Shown: piece by piece, positions 26,716 to 35,059 of the stretch
Layout of the letters: each line of letters opens with the position of its first letter
Numbering within the stretch: position 1 is the stretch's first letter
Assembly: GCF_043226085.1 (NCBI RefSeq)
Contig: NZ_CP171225.1
Coordinates: 3,596,001 to 3,660,000 of the forward strand
Length of the DNA stretch: 64,000 nt
Direction: 5' to 3'
Source of the DNA: Amaricoccus sp003258405
Lineage (GTDB): Bacteria; Pseudomonadota; Alphaproteobacteria; Rhodobacterales; Rhodobacteraceae
Translations under genes and position numbers: made by a program
The notes under the pieces: model-generated
Database searches by the model: none
The model's input: only the letters and a program-made list of their open reading frames with translations
Told to the model about the DNA's origin: nothing

Positions 26716-28106
26716 CCCGACCTGTGAATACCCCTGATATCGTCGTCATCGGCGGCGGCAACGCGGCGCTCTGTGCCGCCATCACCGCGGCCGAGGCCGG
26801 CGCGCGGGTTCTGATCCTCGAAGGCGCGCCCAAGGCGTACCGCGGGGGCAATTCCCGGCACACCCGCAACTTTCGATGCATGCACCACGGGCCGCTGGGG
26901 CCGCTCGTCGAAAGCTACACCGAAGAGGAATACCTCGCCGATCTGATGAAGGTCACGGCGGGCAAGACGGACGAGGATCTGGCGCGCCTGGCGATCCGCA
27001 CCTCCGAAGAGTGCCTGCCCTGGATGGAGGCGCACGGTGTCCGGTTCCAGCCGTCACTCTCCGGCACGCTGTCGCTGGCGCGGACGAACGCGTTTTTCCT
27101 CGGCGGCGGCAAAAGCCTCGTCAACGCCTATTACCGAACCGCCGAGAGCCTCGGCGTGCAGGTCGAATACGAGGCCGCGGTGACGCATCTCGAGCTGACC
27201 GAAGATCGCATCGACTTCCTGGATTACACGCAGGGCGGCGAGAGCCACCGCGTGGCGCCGAAGTCCGTCGTGGTGGCCTCGGGCGGCTTCCAGGCGGATG
27301 TCGACTGGCTCGCCCGCGCCTGGGGGCCGGCCGCGAAGAACTTTCTCATCCGCGGCACGCCCTACAATCGCGGCGTGGTGCTGGCGGACCTGCTCGAGCA
27401 GGGGATCGAACAGGTGGGCGATCCCACCCAATGCCACGCGGTGGCCATCGACGGGCGCGCGCCGAAGTTCGACGGCGGCATCGTGACGCGGCTGGACTGC
27501 GTTCCGTTCTCGATCGTGGTGAACAAGGACGGCCAGCGGTTCTACGACGAAGGCGAGGATGTCTGGCCGAAACGCTACGCGATCTGGGGGAGGCTGGTGG
27601 CCGCCCAGCCCGACCAGGTCGGCTATGTCATCATCGACGCCAAGTCGCTGAACCTGTTCATGCCGTCGGTCTTCCCGCCGATCAAGGCCGACACGCTGGA
27701 GGAGCTCGCCGAGAAGATGGGGCTTCCCGCCGACGCGCTGGTGAAGACGGTTTCCGAGTTCAACGCCGCCTGCGGCGACACGTCGAAGTTCCACCCGACC
27801 GAGCTGGACGGCGTGTCGACGCAGGGCCTTTCCCCGCCCAAGACCAACTGGGCGCGCCCCATCGTCGAGCCGCCCTTCTACGGATACTCGCTCCGGACCG
27901 GCGTCACCTTCACCTACCTCGGGCTGAAGGTGGACGACCGCGCGCAGTGCTCCATCGGAAACCGCCCCGTCTCGAACCTCTGGGCCGCAGGGGAAACCAT
28001 GGCCGGTTCCATCCTGGGGCAAGGCTACCTTGCCGGATTCGGCATGACCATCGGCACCGTCTTCGGACGCATCGCGGGCAGGGAGGCCGCAGCCCATGCA
28101 AACTGA
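26712..28106 (+). CDS. tcuA: FAD-dependent tricarballylate dehydrogenase
   Basis: A 464-residue flavoprotein of the fumarate reductase/succinate dehydrogenase flavoprotein family. The dinucleotide motif VVIGGGNAALCAAITAAE is at the N-terminus, followed by RGGNSRHTRNFRCMH, and the FAD-binding C-terminus is LWAAGETMAGSILGQGYLAG. In Salmonella TcuA oxidises tricarballylate to cis-aconitate and hands electrons to TcuB. The next gene is tcuB, overlapping by 11 bases, so the assignment is strong. The start is GTG 26712, overlapping the gntR stop. Other related substrates cannot be excluded. Confidence 0.9.
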   Translation: MTRPVNTPDIVVIGGGNAALCAAITAAEAGARVLILEGAPKAYRGGNSRHTRNFRCMHHGPLGPLVESYTEEEYLADLMKVTAGKTDEDLARLAIRTSEECLPWMEAHGVRFQPSLSGTLSLARTNAFFLGGGKSLVNAYYRTAESLGVQVEYEAAVTHLELTEDRIDFLDYTQGGESHRVAPKSVVVASGGFQADVDWLARAWGPAAKNFLIRGTPYNRGVVLADLLEQGIEQVGDPTQCHAVAIDGRAPKFDGGIVTRLDCVPFSIVVNKDGQRFYDEGEDVWPKRYAIWGRLVAAQPDQVGYVIIDAKSLNLFMPSVFPPIKADTLEELAEKMGLPADALVKTVSEFNAACGDTSKFHPTELDGVSTQGLSPPKTNWARPIVEPPFYGYSLRTGVTFTYLGLKVDDRAQCSIGNRPVSNLWAAGETMAGSILGQGYLAGFGMTIGTVFGRIAGREAAAHAN

Positions 28107-29151
28107 TTTCCTGAACGAAGCCCGCCGTCAGGCCGAGATCTGCAACGCCTGCCGCTATTGCGAGGGCTACTGCTCCGTCTTCCCCGCACTGCACGCCGAG
28201 CGCGCCTTCTCCGACGGAGACCTGACGCAGCTTGCCAACCTCTGCCACAATTGCCGGGGCTGCTACTACGCCTGCCAGTACACCGCGCCGCACGAATTCG
28301 ACCTGAACCTGCCGCAGGCTCTGGCCAATGTCCGGCAGGAGAGCTGGGAAGACCTCGCCTTTCCACGCGCGGCCGGCAAGGCGTTCCAGAAGAACGGCGT
28401 GATGATCGCCGGCGCTGCGGTGATCGGCTTTGCGCTGCTCTTCCTGGCGGCGCGGAGCCTGACCCCGGCCAGCGGAGAGGGCTTCTATGCGGTCCTGTCG
28501 CACAATGCCATGGTGGCCATATTCCTGCCGGCGTTCCTGTTCCCGCTGCTCAGCATCGGCATCAGTCTGCGCCGCTACTGGCAGAGCGTCGGGGCGCAGC
28601 CGCTGAAGCTTGCGCACCTCATGCAGGCCTTCCGGCAGGCCGCCAACATGAAGAACCTGAAAGGCGGCCACGGCGACGGCTGCAACTTCGAGGACGAGGA
28701 TCGCTTCACCCACGCGCGCCGGGCCGCGCACCAGGCGGTGATGTACGGGTTTCTGCTCTGCTTCGCCTCCACCAGCGTGGCCACCCTGATGCACTATCTG
28801 CTGGGCATGTCCGCGCCCTACGGCTTGCTTTCCCTCCCGAAACTGCTCGGCCTCTCCGGCGGGCTGCTGCTGGTGGCCGGGTGTGCCGAAATGATCCGGC
28901 TGAAGCTCAAGTCCGACAGGAAGCTCGGCGCGAGCAAGGCCTTTGGCGGCGAGATCGCGTTTATCGGTCTCCTGGGGTTCGTGGGCCTGAGCGGACTGGT
29001 GCTCTATGGCCTTGGCCAGACCGCGATGATGCCGGGATTGCTCGCCCTTCACCTGGGCTCGGTGCTGGCCTTCTTCCTGCTCACGCCGTTCACCAAGATG
29101 GCGCATGGCTTCTACCGGCTCGCCGCCCTTGCGGCCGATGCCCAGCGGTGA
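28096..29151 (+). CDS. tcuB: Tricarballylate utilization 4Fe-4S membrane protein
   Basis: Electron acceptor for TcuA: it reoxidises the FADH2 of the dehydrogenase and passes electrons into the membrane quinone pool. The 351 residues begin with two complete 4Fe-4S motifs of the C-x2-C-x2-C-x3-C form, Cys16/19/22/26 and Cys50/53/56/60. The rest has about six membrane helices, consistent with the cytochrome-b-like part of TcuB, with several His in hydrophobic segments. It overlaps tcuA by 11 bases. A strong hairpin lies 124 bases beyond its stop. TcuC, the Salmonella transporter, is absent; the Tct or AbrB-type carriers may replace it. Confidence 0.9.
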   Translation: MQTDFLNEARRQAEICNACRYCEGYCSVFPALHAERAFSDGDLTQLANLCHNCRGCYYACQYTAPHEFDLNLPQALANVRQESWEDLAFPRAAGKAFQKNGVMIAGAAVIGFALLFLAARSLTPASGEGFYAVLSHNAMVAIFLPAFLFPLLSIGISLRRYWQSVGAQPLKLAHLMQAFRQAANMKNLKGGHGDGCNFEDEDRFTHARRAAHQAVMYGFLLCFASTSVATLMHYLLGMSAPYGLLSLPKLLGLSGGLLLVAGCAEMIRLKLKSDRKLGASKAFGGEIAFIGLLGFVGLSGLVLYGLGQTAMMPGLLALHLGSVLAFFLLTPFTKMAHGFYRLAALAADAQR

Positions 29152-29275
29152 GTTCGGGCGGGAGCCCCTTGCCGGATGCGCACCGACGCGTCCGGCGTCA
29201 GGGCCGCGCATGAGGCTCTCCATGATGTCGATCCGGAGCGGCCGCTGACGGCGGCGGCTCCGGACGGGGCTTTCG

Positions 29276-29310
29276 CCGGGGAGCGCCTTCGGGTCGGAGG
29301 CGCTCCCCGG
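29276..29310. terminator. Strong hairpin between convergent tcuB and SDR gene
   Basis: CCGGGGAGCGCC (29276-29287) and GGCGCTCCCCGG (29299-29310) pair perfectly over 12 bases with an 11-base loop. A second, weaker inverted repeat (CCGGAGC / GCTCCGG) precedes it at about 29232-29264. No T-run follows on either strand, but the position between convergent genes suggests a bidirectional terminator. Confidence 0.55.
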
Positions 29311-29318
29311 AGGGACGC

Positions 29319-30191
29319 TCAGAGCCGGGGCTCACGGGCGGGGACGGCAATCCTCTCCCAGGCCTCGGCCACCGCCGCACAGGTGCCGGCCGGAACGGCA
29401 CGCAGGTCAAGGGGATAGCTCACCCCTTCGGCCTCGACCGCGCGGGTGGCGTGAAACTGCCCGTTCGCGGCCCGCAAGATCCAGCCTCCCTCCGTGCAGG
29501 CATCCGAGGCCAGGAAGGCAACGCCCGGCGCGACGGCTTCAGGCTTCAGATCCTCGGGCTCGCCCTCCACGCCCCACATCCGGGTCCTGGCCACCGGGGA
29601 GACTGCATTCACGACGATGCCATGTTCGGCGCCTTCGCCCGCCAGCACGTTGACGATGCCCACGGCGGCCATCTTGGCTGCGGCGTAGGACGCAAGCCCT
29701 CGCTGGACATATTGCGGATAAAGCGCCCGGCAGGATGTCGTCAGCACGATCCGGCCATATCCGGCATCGCGCATGGCGGGCCACGCGGCCTGCGCAATCC
29801 AGAGCGGGGCTTTCGCCATGACCGCCATCATGCGATCGAAGGACGCCTCCCGCACCTCACCGATCCGTTCATGGCCGACCCAGCCGGCGTTGTGGATCAC
29901 CGCATCGAGACGTCCATTCAGCGCCAGACAGTCACCCACCAGGCCATGGCAGCCATCACGTGTATCGATACTGTGGTGGAACGGGTGCGCCTCGATCTGC
30001 TCGCGGCGCAGCGTTGCAACTGCCTTTTCGGCGATCGCCGGATCCGTTCCGGCGCCGTCCGTATTCGCGCCCACATCGTGCAGCAAGACAGTGGCGCCGA
30101 GGCGGCCGATTTCCCGCGCGTAGGCAAGGCCGAGGCCGCGACCCGCGCCGGTGATCAGCACCGTGCGCCCGGTAAAGACTGGTTGTGTCAT
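29319..30191 (-). CDS. Short-chain dehydrogenase/reductase
   Basis: A 290-residue NAD(P)-dependent oxidoreductase. Cofactor motif TGAGRGLG (14-21), NAG (101-103) and the catalytic residues Ser153, Tyr169 and Lys173 (SYAAAKMAA) are all present. The inserted segment after the first beta-alpha unit (DVGANTDGAGTDP) resembles SDRs related to the multifunctional beta-oxidation enzyme type. Substrate unknown. ATG 30191 has GGAGG about 11 bases upstream. It is divergent from a LysR-type gene, which probably controls it. Confidence 0.88.
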   Translation of the reverse strand: MTQPVFTGRTVLITGAGRGLGLAYAREIGRLGATVLLHDVGANTDGAGTDPAIAEKAVATLRREQIEAHPFHHSIDTRDGCHGLVGDCLALNGRLDAVIHNAGWVGHERIGEVREASFDRMMAVMAKAPLWIAQAAWPAMRDAGYGRIVLTTSCRALYPQYVQRGLASYAAAKMAAVGIVNVLAGEGAEHGIVVNAVSPVARTRMWGVEGEPEDLKPEAVAPGVAFLASDACTEGGWILRAANGQFHATRAVEAEGVSYPLDLRAVPAGTCAAVAEAWERIAVPAREPRL

Positions 30192-30265
30192 GGTGATGGC
30201 ATCCTCCGTTGCACGGAAGATGGCAGGTCCCTTACGATACATCCAATACCGATGGTAACGGTGCA

Positions 30266-30284
30266 TGATATGCCTGATGTATCA
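30266..30284. promoter_or_regulatory. LysR-type operator candidate between SDR and lysR-like gene
   Basis: TGATA (30266-30270), nine bases, then TATCA (30280-30284) make the interrupted dyad with the T-N11-A core typical of LysR-type regulators. It lies in the divergent gap about 75 bases upstream of the SDR start and just upstream of the regulator's preferred start. Confidence 0.5.
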
Positions 30285-30308
30285 AAAGAGGGTCATGTCC
30301 CACGCGGG

Positions 30309-31187
30309 ATGATCGACCTGCGCAAGCTGGAGCAGTTCGTTGCGGTTGCCGAGGAAGGGCACTTCCACCGCGCAGCACAGCGCCTGGGAATGTCGCAGCC
30401 GCCGCTGACGGTCGCGATACGCCGGCTGGAAGAAGATCTCGGCGTGACCCTGATCGAGCGGGGCGGCAACCGGATCAGCGGCCTGACCGAGGCAGGCCGG
30501 GTGTTCCTCCGCGAGGCGCGCGATACCCTGCGACAGGCCCATCACGCGATATTCATCGCGCGCGAGACGGCTGCCGGCCGCACGGGGCTTGTCCGGCTTG
30601 GCTATGTCGGAAGCGCGCTTTACGGGCGGCTGCCGGATGCGATCCGGGCCTTCCGCGCGGCGCGGCCGGATGTGCGTCTTGAACTGCGCGAGGCAACCAC
30701 CGCAAGCCAGATCGCGAGCCTCAGGGACGGCACACTCGACGTGGCGGTTGTGATCCCTCCGCTGTCGGATGCATCGGGGATCGCATTGCACGGCTTCGAC
30801 CAGGATCGCCTCTGCATGGCCCTGCCTGTCGATCATCCTCTGGCAGGACAGGCCGGGCTGACGTTGAGCGATCTCGCGGAGGAGCCGTTTATCCTCTGGC
30901 CGATGATCGAAGGGCGCGGGTTCCACCTGCAGGTCATGAGGCTCTGCACCGAAGCCCGTTTCTCGCCACGGATCACGCAGGAGGCGCATGGCATGCATGC
31001 CGTGCTGTCGCTGGTCGCCGTCGGAGCGGGCGTCTCCATCGTGCCGGCGAGCATGGCAAGCTTTCGGGCAGATCGCATCGCGTATCGGCCGATCGAGAAT
31101 GCCGGCTCCGCATTCGATCTCTGCCTCGCGGTGCAAGACCCGAACCCCGCGGCCAGAGCGCTCCTCGATGTCGCTGATCGATCATAG
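30309..31187 (+). CDS. LysR family transcriptional regulator
   Basis: A 292-residue regulator. The winged helix-turn-helix (about 1-60) has MIDLRKLEQFVAVAEEGHFH and the RAAQRLGMSQPPLTVAIRRL recognition segment, followed by a linker helix and a periplasmic-binding-like effector domain (about 88-290). ATG 30309 gives the canonical start; an in-frame ATG at 30270 would place a probable operator inside the gene and has no ribosome-binding site. Divergent from the SDR gene, the usual arrangement for a LysR regulator and its target. The inducer is unknown. Confidence 0.9.
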   Translation: MIDLRKLEQFVAVAEEGHFHRAAQRLGMSQPPLTVAIRRLEEDLGVTLIERGGNRISGLTEAGRVFLREARDTLRQAHHAIFIARETAAGRTGLVRLGYVGSALYGRLPDAIRAFRAARPDVRLELREATTASQIASLRDGTLDVAVVIPPLSDASGIALHGFDQDRLCMALPVDHPLAGQAGLTLSDLAEEPFILWPMIEGRGFHLQVMRLCTEARFSPRITQEAHGMHAVLSLVAVGAGVSIVPASMASFRADRIAYRPIENAGSAFDLCLAVQDPNPAARALLDVADRS

Positions 31188-31707
31188 CATGGATCAGGAA
31201 TGAATCCTGCCGGATGTCCTGAACGGCAGCGGCAAGCTTGGAGCTTCCATCCGGAGTGCAGAGTTCGAACGGCCGAAATGCGGTCGGAACCCGCCGTCGC
31301 AACTCCCGATATGGCCAGGGCTCGGTGACGTGACTTCAGCGGGTCACTGACGCACCCGGCAGGGTGCGGTGAACCGCGAGGATATCCGAAACCGAAAACT
31401 ATCAACCCCAAGGACTCTCGTTATGAACGGGGGACGACCGGCGGGCAGGTCAATCCCAGTCGGCGGCAAAACCTGCCAGCGTTCAGGGTCATGGTCGACG
31501 CCCTCGACATTCGGGGGCTTGGTCGGATTTTGAGAATGGCGAACCGCCGCCCAAAGCGTCAGGCGAACAGCATCACTGCCCATCTCATTAAATTCAATAG
31601 GTTAGCACAGATCACCCCGGCAGTTGCCAGAGTGCCGAAATACAAGCAGGAACAGAAGCACGGGGAGCAAGACGGCGCCATTGCGCGGATCCGTCCGGGC
31701 TACCGTA
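31188..31707. other. Gene-poor accessory gap
   Basis: About 520 bases between the LysR-type gene and the decayed SDR. Composition is less GC-rich than the flanks, with short open frames on both strands (for example 31344-31583 minus and 31491-31715 plus) that have no ribosome-binding site and no recognisable motif. I see no RNA gene or full repeat. It may be leftover sequence from an insertion or deletion at the edge of the accessory region. Confidence 0.4.
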
Positions 31708-32269
31708 TTATTTGACTGCCCTCAGCATCCCGCCATCCACATGAAATGCGTCACCGACAGCGTAACCGACCCGCTCCGAGCAAAGAAACACGCAGAAGTC
31801 GGCGACGTCGTCGACGCTTGCGAACCGCTGGATCGGAGCGTGTTCGTCGGCAGCTTCCTGAAGGTAATCCGCCCATCCGTCGCCTTTCAGTTCTCTCGCC
31901 GTATTCTCCCCGTCGGGTTTACGGACGAGTCCGGGGTTGACGGTATTCACACGAATGTTCCGGCCGATCATTTCTGTCGACAGGCATTTCGAGAACATCA
32001 TTGGCGCCGCCCATCATGGCTGCTGCGCTCACGATTGCGTCGCATCCCGCGGCAGTAGCTCCATCGGAGGCGACGCCATGCGCCCTGACGCCGAGTTCCG
32101 ACACGATGTCTGCCGCCGCCTTGTCGACAGCGGACTCCGTTCGCGCGGTGACGATAACGTCGGCGCCTTCTCGGGCCAACCCCCGCGTCATGGCAAGCCC
32201 GATCCGGTTGCTGGCCCCGATGACGATTGCGCGTTTTCCTGTCCGTTGGAGACCAATCAACTCATCCAC
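31708..32269 (-). pseudogene. Decayed short-chain dehydrogenase (internal deletion and frameshift)
   Basis: The first part (32269 down to about 32010) encodes an SDR N-terminus with the cofactor motif IGASNRIGLAMTRGLAREG. The other end (about 32001 to 31708), in a different frame, encodes an SDR C-terminus: MIGRNIRVNTVNPGLV, RFASVDDVADFCVFLCSE and FHVDGGML. The middle, some 80-90 residues with the NAG, catalytic Ser and Tyr-x3-Lys, is missing. The two parts meet near 32000 where one frame reads into the other. The intact gene would have begun at GTG 32269, overlapping the end of the sorbitol dehydrogenase gene, so it was once the last gene of that operon. Confidence 0.85.
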
Positions 32270-33039
32270 TGTCCGCCGTCGACGTTGAAGCATTGCGAGA
32301 CGATGTAATCAGCCTCGTCTGTGGCCAGGAAGATCGCCATGCCGGTCAGGTCCTCGGCCGTTCCCATGCGACCGAAGGGAACGCTCTCGCCGACTTCCTT
32401 CTTCTTCTGGCCCGGGGCCTTGTTCTCGTATTTGGCGAAAAAGGCGTCGACACCGTCCCAATGTTCGCCATCGACCACGCCCGGCGCGATTGCATTCACG
32501 TTGATGCCGTGGGCGATCAGGTTCAGCCCCGCCGATTGTGTCAGCGAGATCACCGCCGCCTTGGTGGCACAATAGACCGCGACCAGCGGTTCGCCACGCC
32601 GACCAGCCTGGCTGGCCATGTTGATGATCTTGCCGCCCTGACCACGTTCGATCATGTGTTTCGCCACGGCCTGCATCGTGAACAGCGTTCCGGAGACATT
32701 GACCGAGAACAGCTTGTCGTAGTCTGCGCGCGTTATCTCCGCGAGCGGCGCGGCAGAGAACAGCGCGGCATTGTTGACCAGGATATCGATTTTTCCGAGT
32801 CCATTGATGGCGGATGCGACCCCGCTGTCGATGCTGGCCTGATCCGTCACGTCCATCTCGACCGCGATGCAGGACTCGCCGAGGCCGGATGCGGCTGTGC
32901 GGGCGCGCTCGATATTGATATCGGCGATGGCGACGCGGGCACCTTCGCGCACATAGGCCTCGGCAAAAGAGAAGCCGATGCCGCGGGCGGCGCCAGTGAT
33001 GAGTGCGGTCTTGCCTTCAAGGCGAAGTTTCTGGGACAT
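32257..33039 (-). CDS. smoS: Sorbitol dehydrogenase (SmoS/PolS type SDR)
   Basis: A 260-residue SDR that matches the Rhodobacter SmoS family, which oxidises D-glucitol to D-fructose (and galactitol to tagatose) with NAD. Motifs: TGAARGIG (15-22), Asp40 for NAD preference, NNAALF (89-94), Asn114, and catalytic Ser143, Tyr156 and Lys160 (YCATKAAVISLTQSAGL). The long stretch INVNAIAPGVVDGEHWDGVDA is characteristic. The usual sugar-alcohol ABC transporter (smoEFGK) and mannitol dehydrogenase genes are not here. ATG 33039 has a GAGGAGA site. Likely cotranscribed with the gene upstream and the decayed SDR downstream, under the AraC-type gene. Confidence 0.88.
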   Translation of the reverse strand: MSQKLRLEGKTALITGAARGIGFSFAEAYVREGARVAIADINIERARTAASGLGESCIAVEMDVTDQASIDSGVASAINGLGKIDILVNNAALFSAAPLAEITRADYDKLFSVNVSGTLFTMQAVAKHMIERGQGGKIINMASQAGRRGEPLVAVYCATKAAVISLTQSAGLNLIAHGINVNAIAPGVVDGEHWDGVDAFFAKYENKAPGQKKKEVGESVPFGRMGTAEDLTGMAIFLATDEADYIVSQCFNVDGGQWMS

Positions 33040-33112
33040 GTCGTCTCCTCCTAGAGATCGGGTATGGTGCAGGCGCACCTCAGGACCGGGCCGCGCGGCC
33101 CGGAAGGCGGGT

Positions 33113-33790
33113 TCAAACCAGCTTCGGGAAGACCGGCGTCAGGTTTGCTGCAAAGAAATTCTCGAGTTCGTCGCGCAACTCCCGGCGCGACGCCTCATCG
33201 ACGTCCTGCCCGGATGGGACCATTTCGAGGTTGATGGGAACGTGGCCCGCCCGCAGCGTGCGGCATGCCTTCGCGCATGCCAGGACGTCAGAATTGTTCG
33301 TCGGCAAGAATACCACCATAGGCGGCCATTCGAACGGCGTAGCGCTCGCGAACGTCCGCGACGGTTTTCCGGCGGCACTGGTTGCTTCCCGAACGCCTGC
33401 CGAGAGCTGCCGGCACAGGTCGAAAAAAGCACCATCGAAACGCGCCAGTGCGATTGCTCCCGGCAACGGGCCGCCGGCAATCCCTTCGGAAATTATCCGG
33501 GCTACGGCGTCCGTCTCCGGCGCGGTGACTGCAATCACGCCAATGCTGCAAGAATTGTATTCGCACTCAAGGTCTCTCCAGGCGCGGTAAAAGGCAGTGC
33601 ATGCGTCGTCCACGGCCGAACCTGTGGCGCACGGGCTGCATCCGGAAAGCACCAGATCGCAGACTTCGGACCATATGTGTTCGGCGGAGGCGCTCGCTTC
33701 TCCGCGCCCGCTTCGACCATTGAAAAGCAGAACAGGTGGTCGCTGTTCGACAACCTGGCCGACAGCGCAGTTGCGGAATTGCATGCTCAT
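33113..33790 (-). CDS. Cys-rich hypothetical protein (225 residues)
   Basis: Not recognised. The start at 33790 has GAGGGGAT upstream. The protein has about eleven cysteines, with clusters LSGCSPCAT (about 48-56), CEYNSCSIGVI (about 75-85) and DVLACAKACRTL, no signal peptide and no clear membrane helix. The fold seems alternating alpha/beta with Gly/Pro turns. It lies between the AraC-type regulator and the sorbitol dehydrogenase gene, 73 bases before the latter, on the same strand, so it is probably in the same operon. It could be an unlabelled enzyme of polyol or sugar acid use; this is only positional inference. Confidence 0.6.
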   Translation of the reverse strand: MSMQFRNCAVGQVVEQRPPVLLFNGRSGRGEASASAEHIWSEVCDLVLSGCSPCATGSAVDDACTAFYRAWRDLECEYNSCSIGVIAVTAPETDAVARIISEGIAGGPLPGAIALARFDGAFFDLCRQLSAGVREATSAAGKPSRTFASATPFEWPPMVVFLPTNNSDVLACAKACRTLRAGHVPINLEMVPSGQDVDEASRRELRDELENFFAANLTPVFPKLV

Positions 33791-33932
33791 ACCATCCCCT
33801 CGAACCGGTAAGCGCCCAGCTACTTGGGTCCTGGTTCTAGAATCGCGGCGCCATATTCATAGCGCGGGCCATGCACGGAACTGATGATATCTTGTCATTC
33901 GCGCCCTAGCCCGGCGACGAAGTGCGGCGCGC

Positions 33933-34832
33933 CTACACTCTGGCGAGCTTGCGATACGCCGAGGGCGTCATGCCATGCACGATCCGGAAGGTCCGGTTGA
34001 AGTTGGACAGGTTGTCATAGCCGACCGCGCCGCAGATTTCGGTTACGGACATGTCCGTCCGTGCGAGCAGTTCGCACGCCTTGCCTGTGCGCAGGGCGCT
34101 CACATGGCGCGAGAATGTGTTGCCGGTCTTTGCCTTGAAGAACCTCGAGAACGAAGTCTCGGTCATCCCGGCGATCTGCGCGACCTCGGACAGGCGAACG
34201 CCTGTCGACAGGTTCTCGGCCAGGTGCTGGGAGACGGACGCAAGGATTCTGCTCGTATTTACGTCGAGAACCGGGTGAAAATCGAATGAAGACAGACACT
34301 CGCTCTCCGGCGCCCCGGACAGGACGCCAAGAAGATCAAGGAATCGCGCGATACGCTCGATGCCACGAAGTGCCCCAATTTCTTCAAGCAATCGTGCGCC
34401 GGTGTCCCTGGCCTTGTCTCGAAACCGCAGACCGCGGCGGGCCGCGGCAAGGAGCCGTTCAATTTCACCGAGCTCAGGCAGCAAGCAGCTTGCGTCGCGT
34501 ATCTTCTGTTCATCGAATTGCAGAAGGATGTCTCGCCCCTCGATCGTCTCACCACTCGGGAGGGGCGTCACCCAGTTGTGCGGCAGGTTCGGACCGATCA
34601 GGAACAGGTCACCCGGACGGAAATGGCTGATATGATCGCCAATATAGCAAGTGCCCTCGGCGTTGCGGATGAGGTGAATTTCACATTCCGGATGCACATT
34701 CCAAACGCTGCGCGGCAACGGATAGTCATCCCGCCGCCAGACGAAGCTGTCAGACGGGGCAGAAAGAACGGCTTCGCCGACCGGAACCTGGTCCCGCCAG
34801 GATACTCTTGCCTGTTTGGCCCTTGCAGCCAT
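33933..34832 (-). CDS. AraC family regulator with cupin sensor domain
   Basis: A 299-residue regulator with an N-terminal cupin (HPECEIHLI, FRPGDLFLIGPNLPHNW, about 45-95) and a C-terminal pair of helix-turn-helix motifs (LSEVAQIAGMTETSFSRFFK and VTEICGAVGYDNLSNFNRTF, about 205-290). This design is common in regulators of sugar and polyol genes. ATG 34832 is taken because GAGAG precedes it; a GTG eight codons upstream (34856) is possible. It lies upstream of the Cys-rich gene and smoS on the same strand. Confidence 0.87.
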   Translation of the reverse strand: MAARAKQARVSWRDQVPVGEAVLSAPSDSFVWRRDDYPLPRSVWNVHPECEIHLIRNAEGTCYIGDHISHFRPGDLFLIGPNLPHNWVTPLPSGETIEGRDILLQFDEQKIRDASCLLPELGEIERLLAAARRGLRFRDKARDTGARLLEEIGALRGIERIARFLDLLGVLSGAPESECLSSFDFHPVLDVNTSRILASVSQHLAENLSTGVRLSEVAQIAGMTETSFSRFFKAKTGNTFSRHVSALRTGKACELLARTDMSVTEICGAVGYDNLSNFNRTFRIVHGMTPSAYRKLARV

Positions 34833-35059
34833 GCTCTCGCACACGCTCCCAATCACGGCGCTGATGAACGGTTCAACCGATCTTTGACAGATCTGGCTGT
34901 TTCCTCGTCCTTTCTACACGAGTCGACCAGATCGCCAAACCCGGGGCAGGCCTGGCCGCCGCCAGAACCTCCCCGTCCTGACGTCGGACAGACGGCGACG
35001 AGGCCCGTCTCGGACCCGACCGTCGCGCCGCCGCTCGGCAGGATCGTAGCGCGGCTGGT

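Noticed and set aside
31344..31583. 79-codon minus-strand frame in the gap after the LysR-type gene
   Set aside because: No ribosome-binding site, no motif and no operon context; probably residual sequence.
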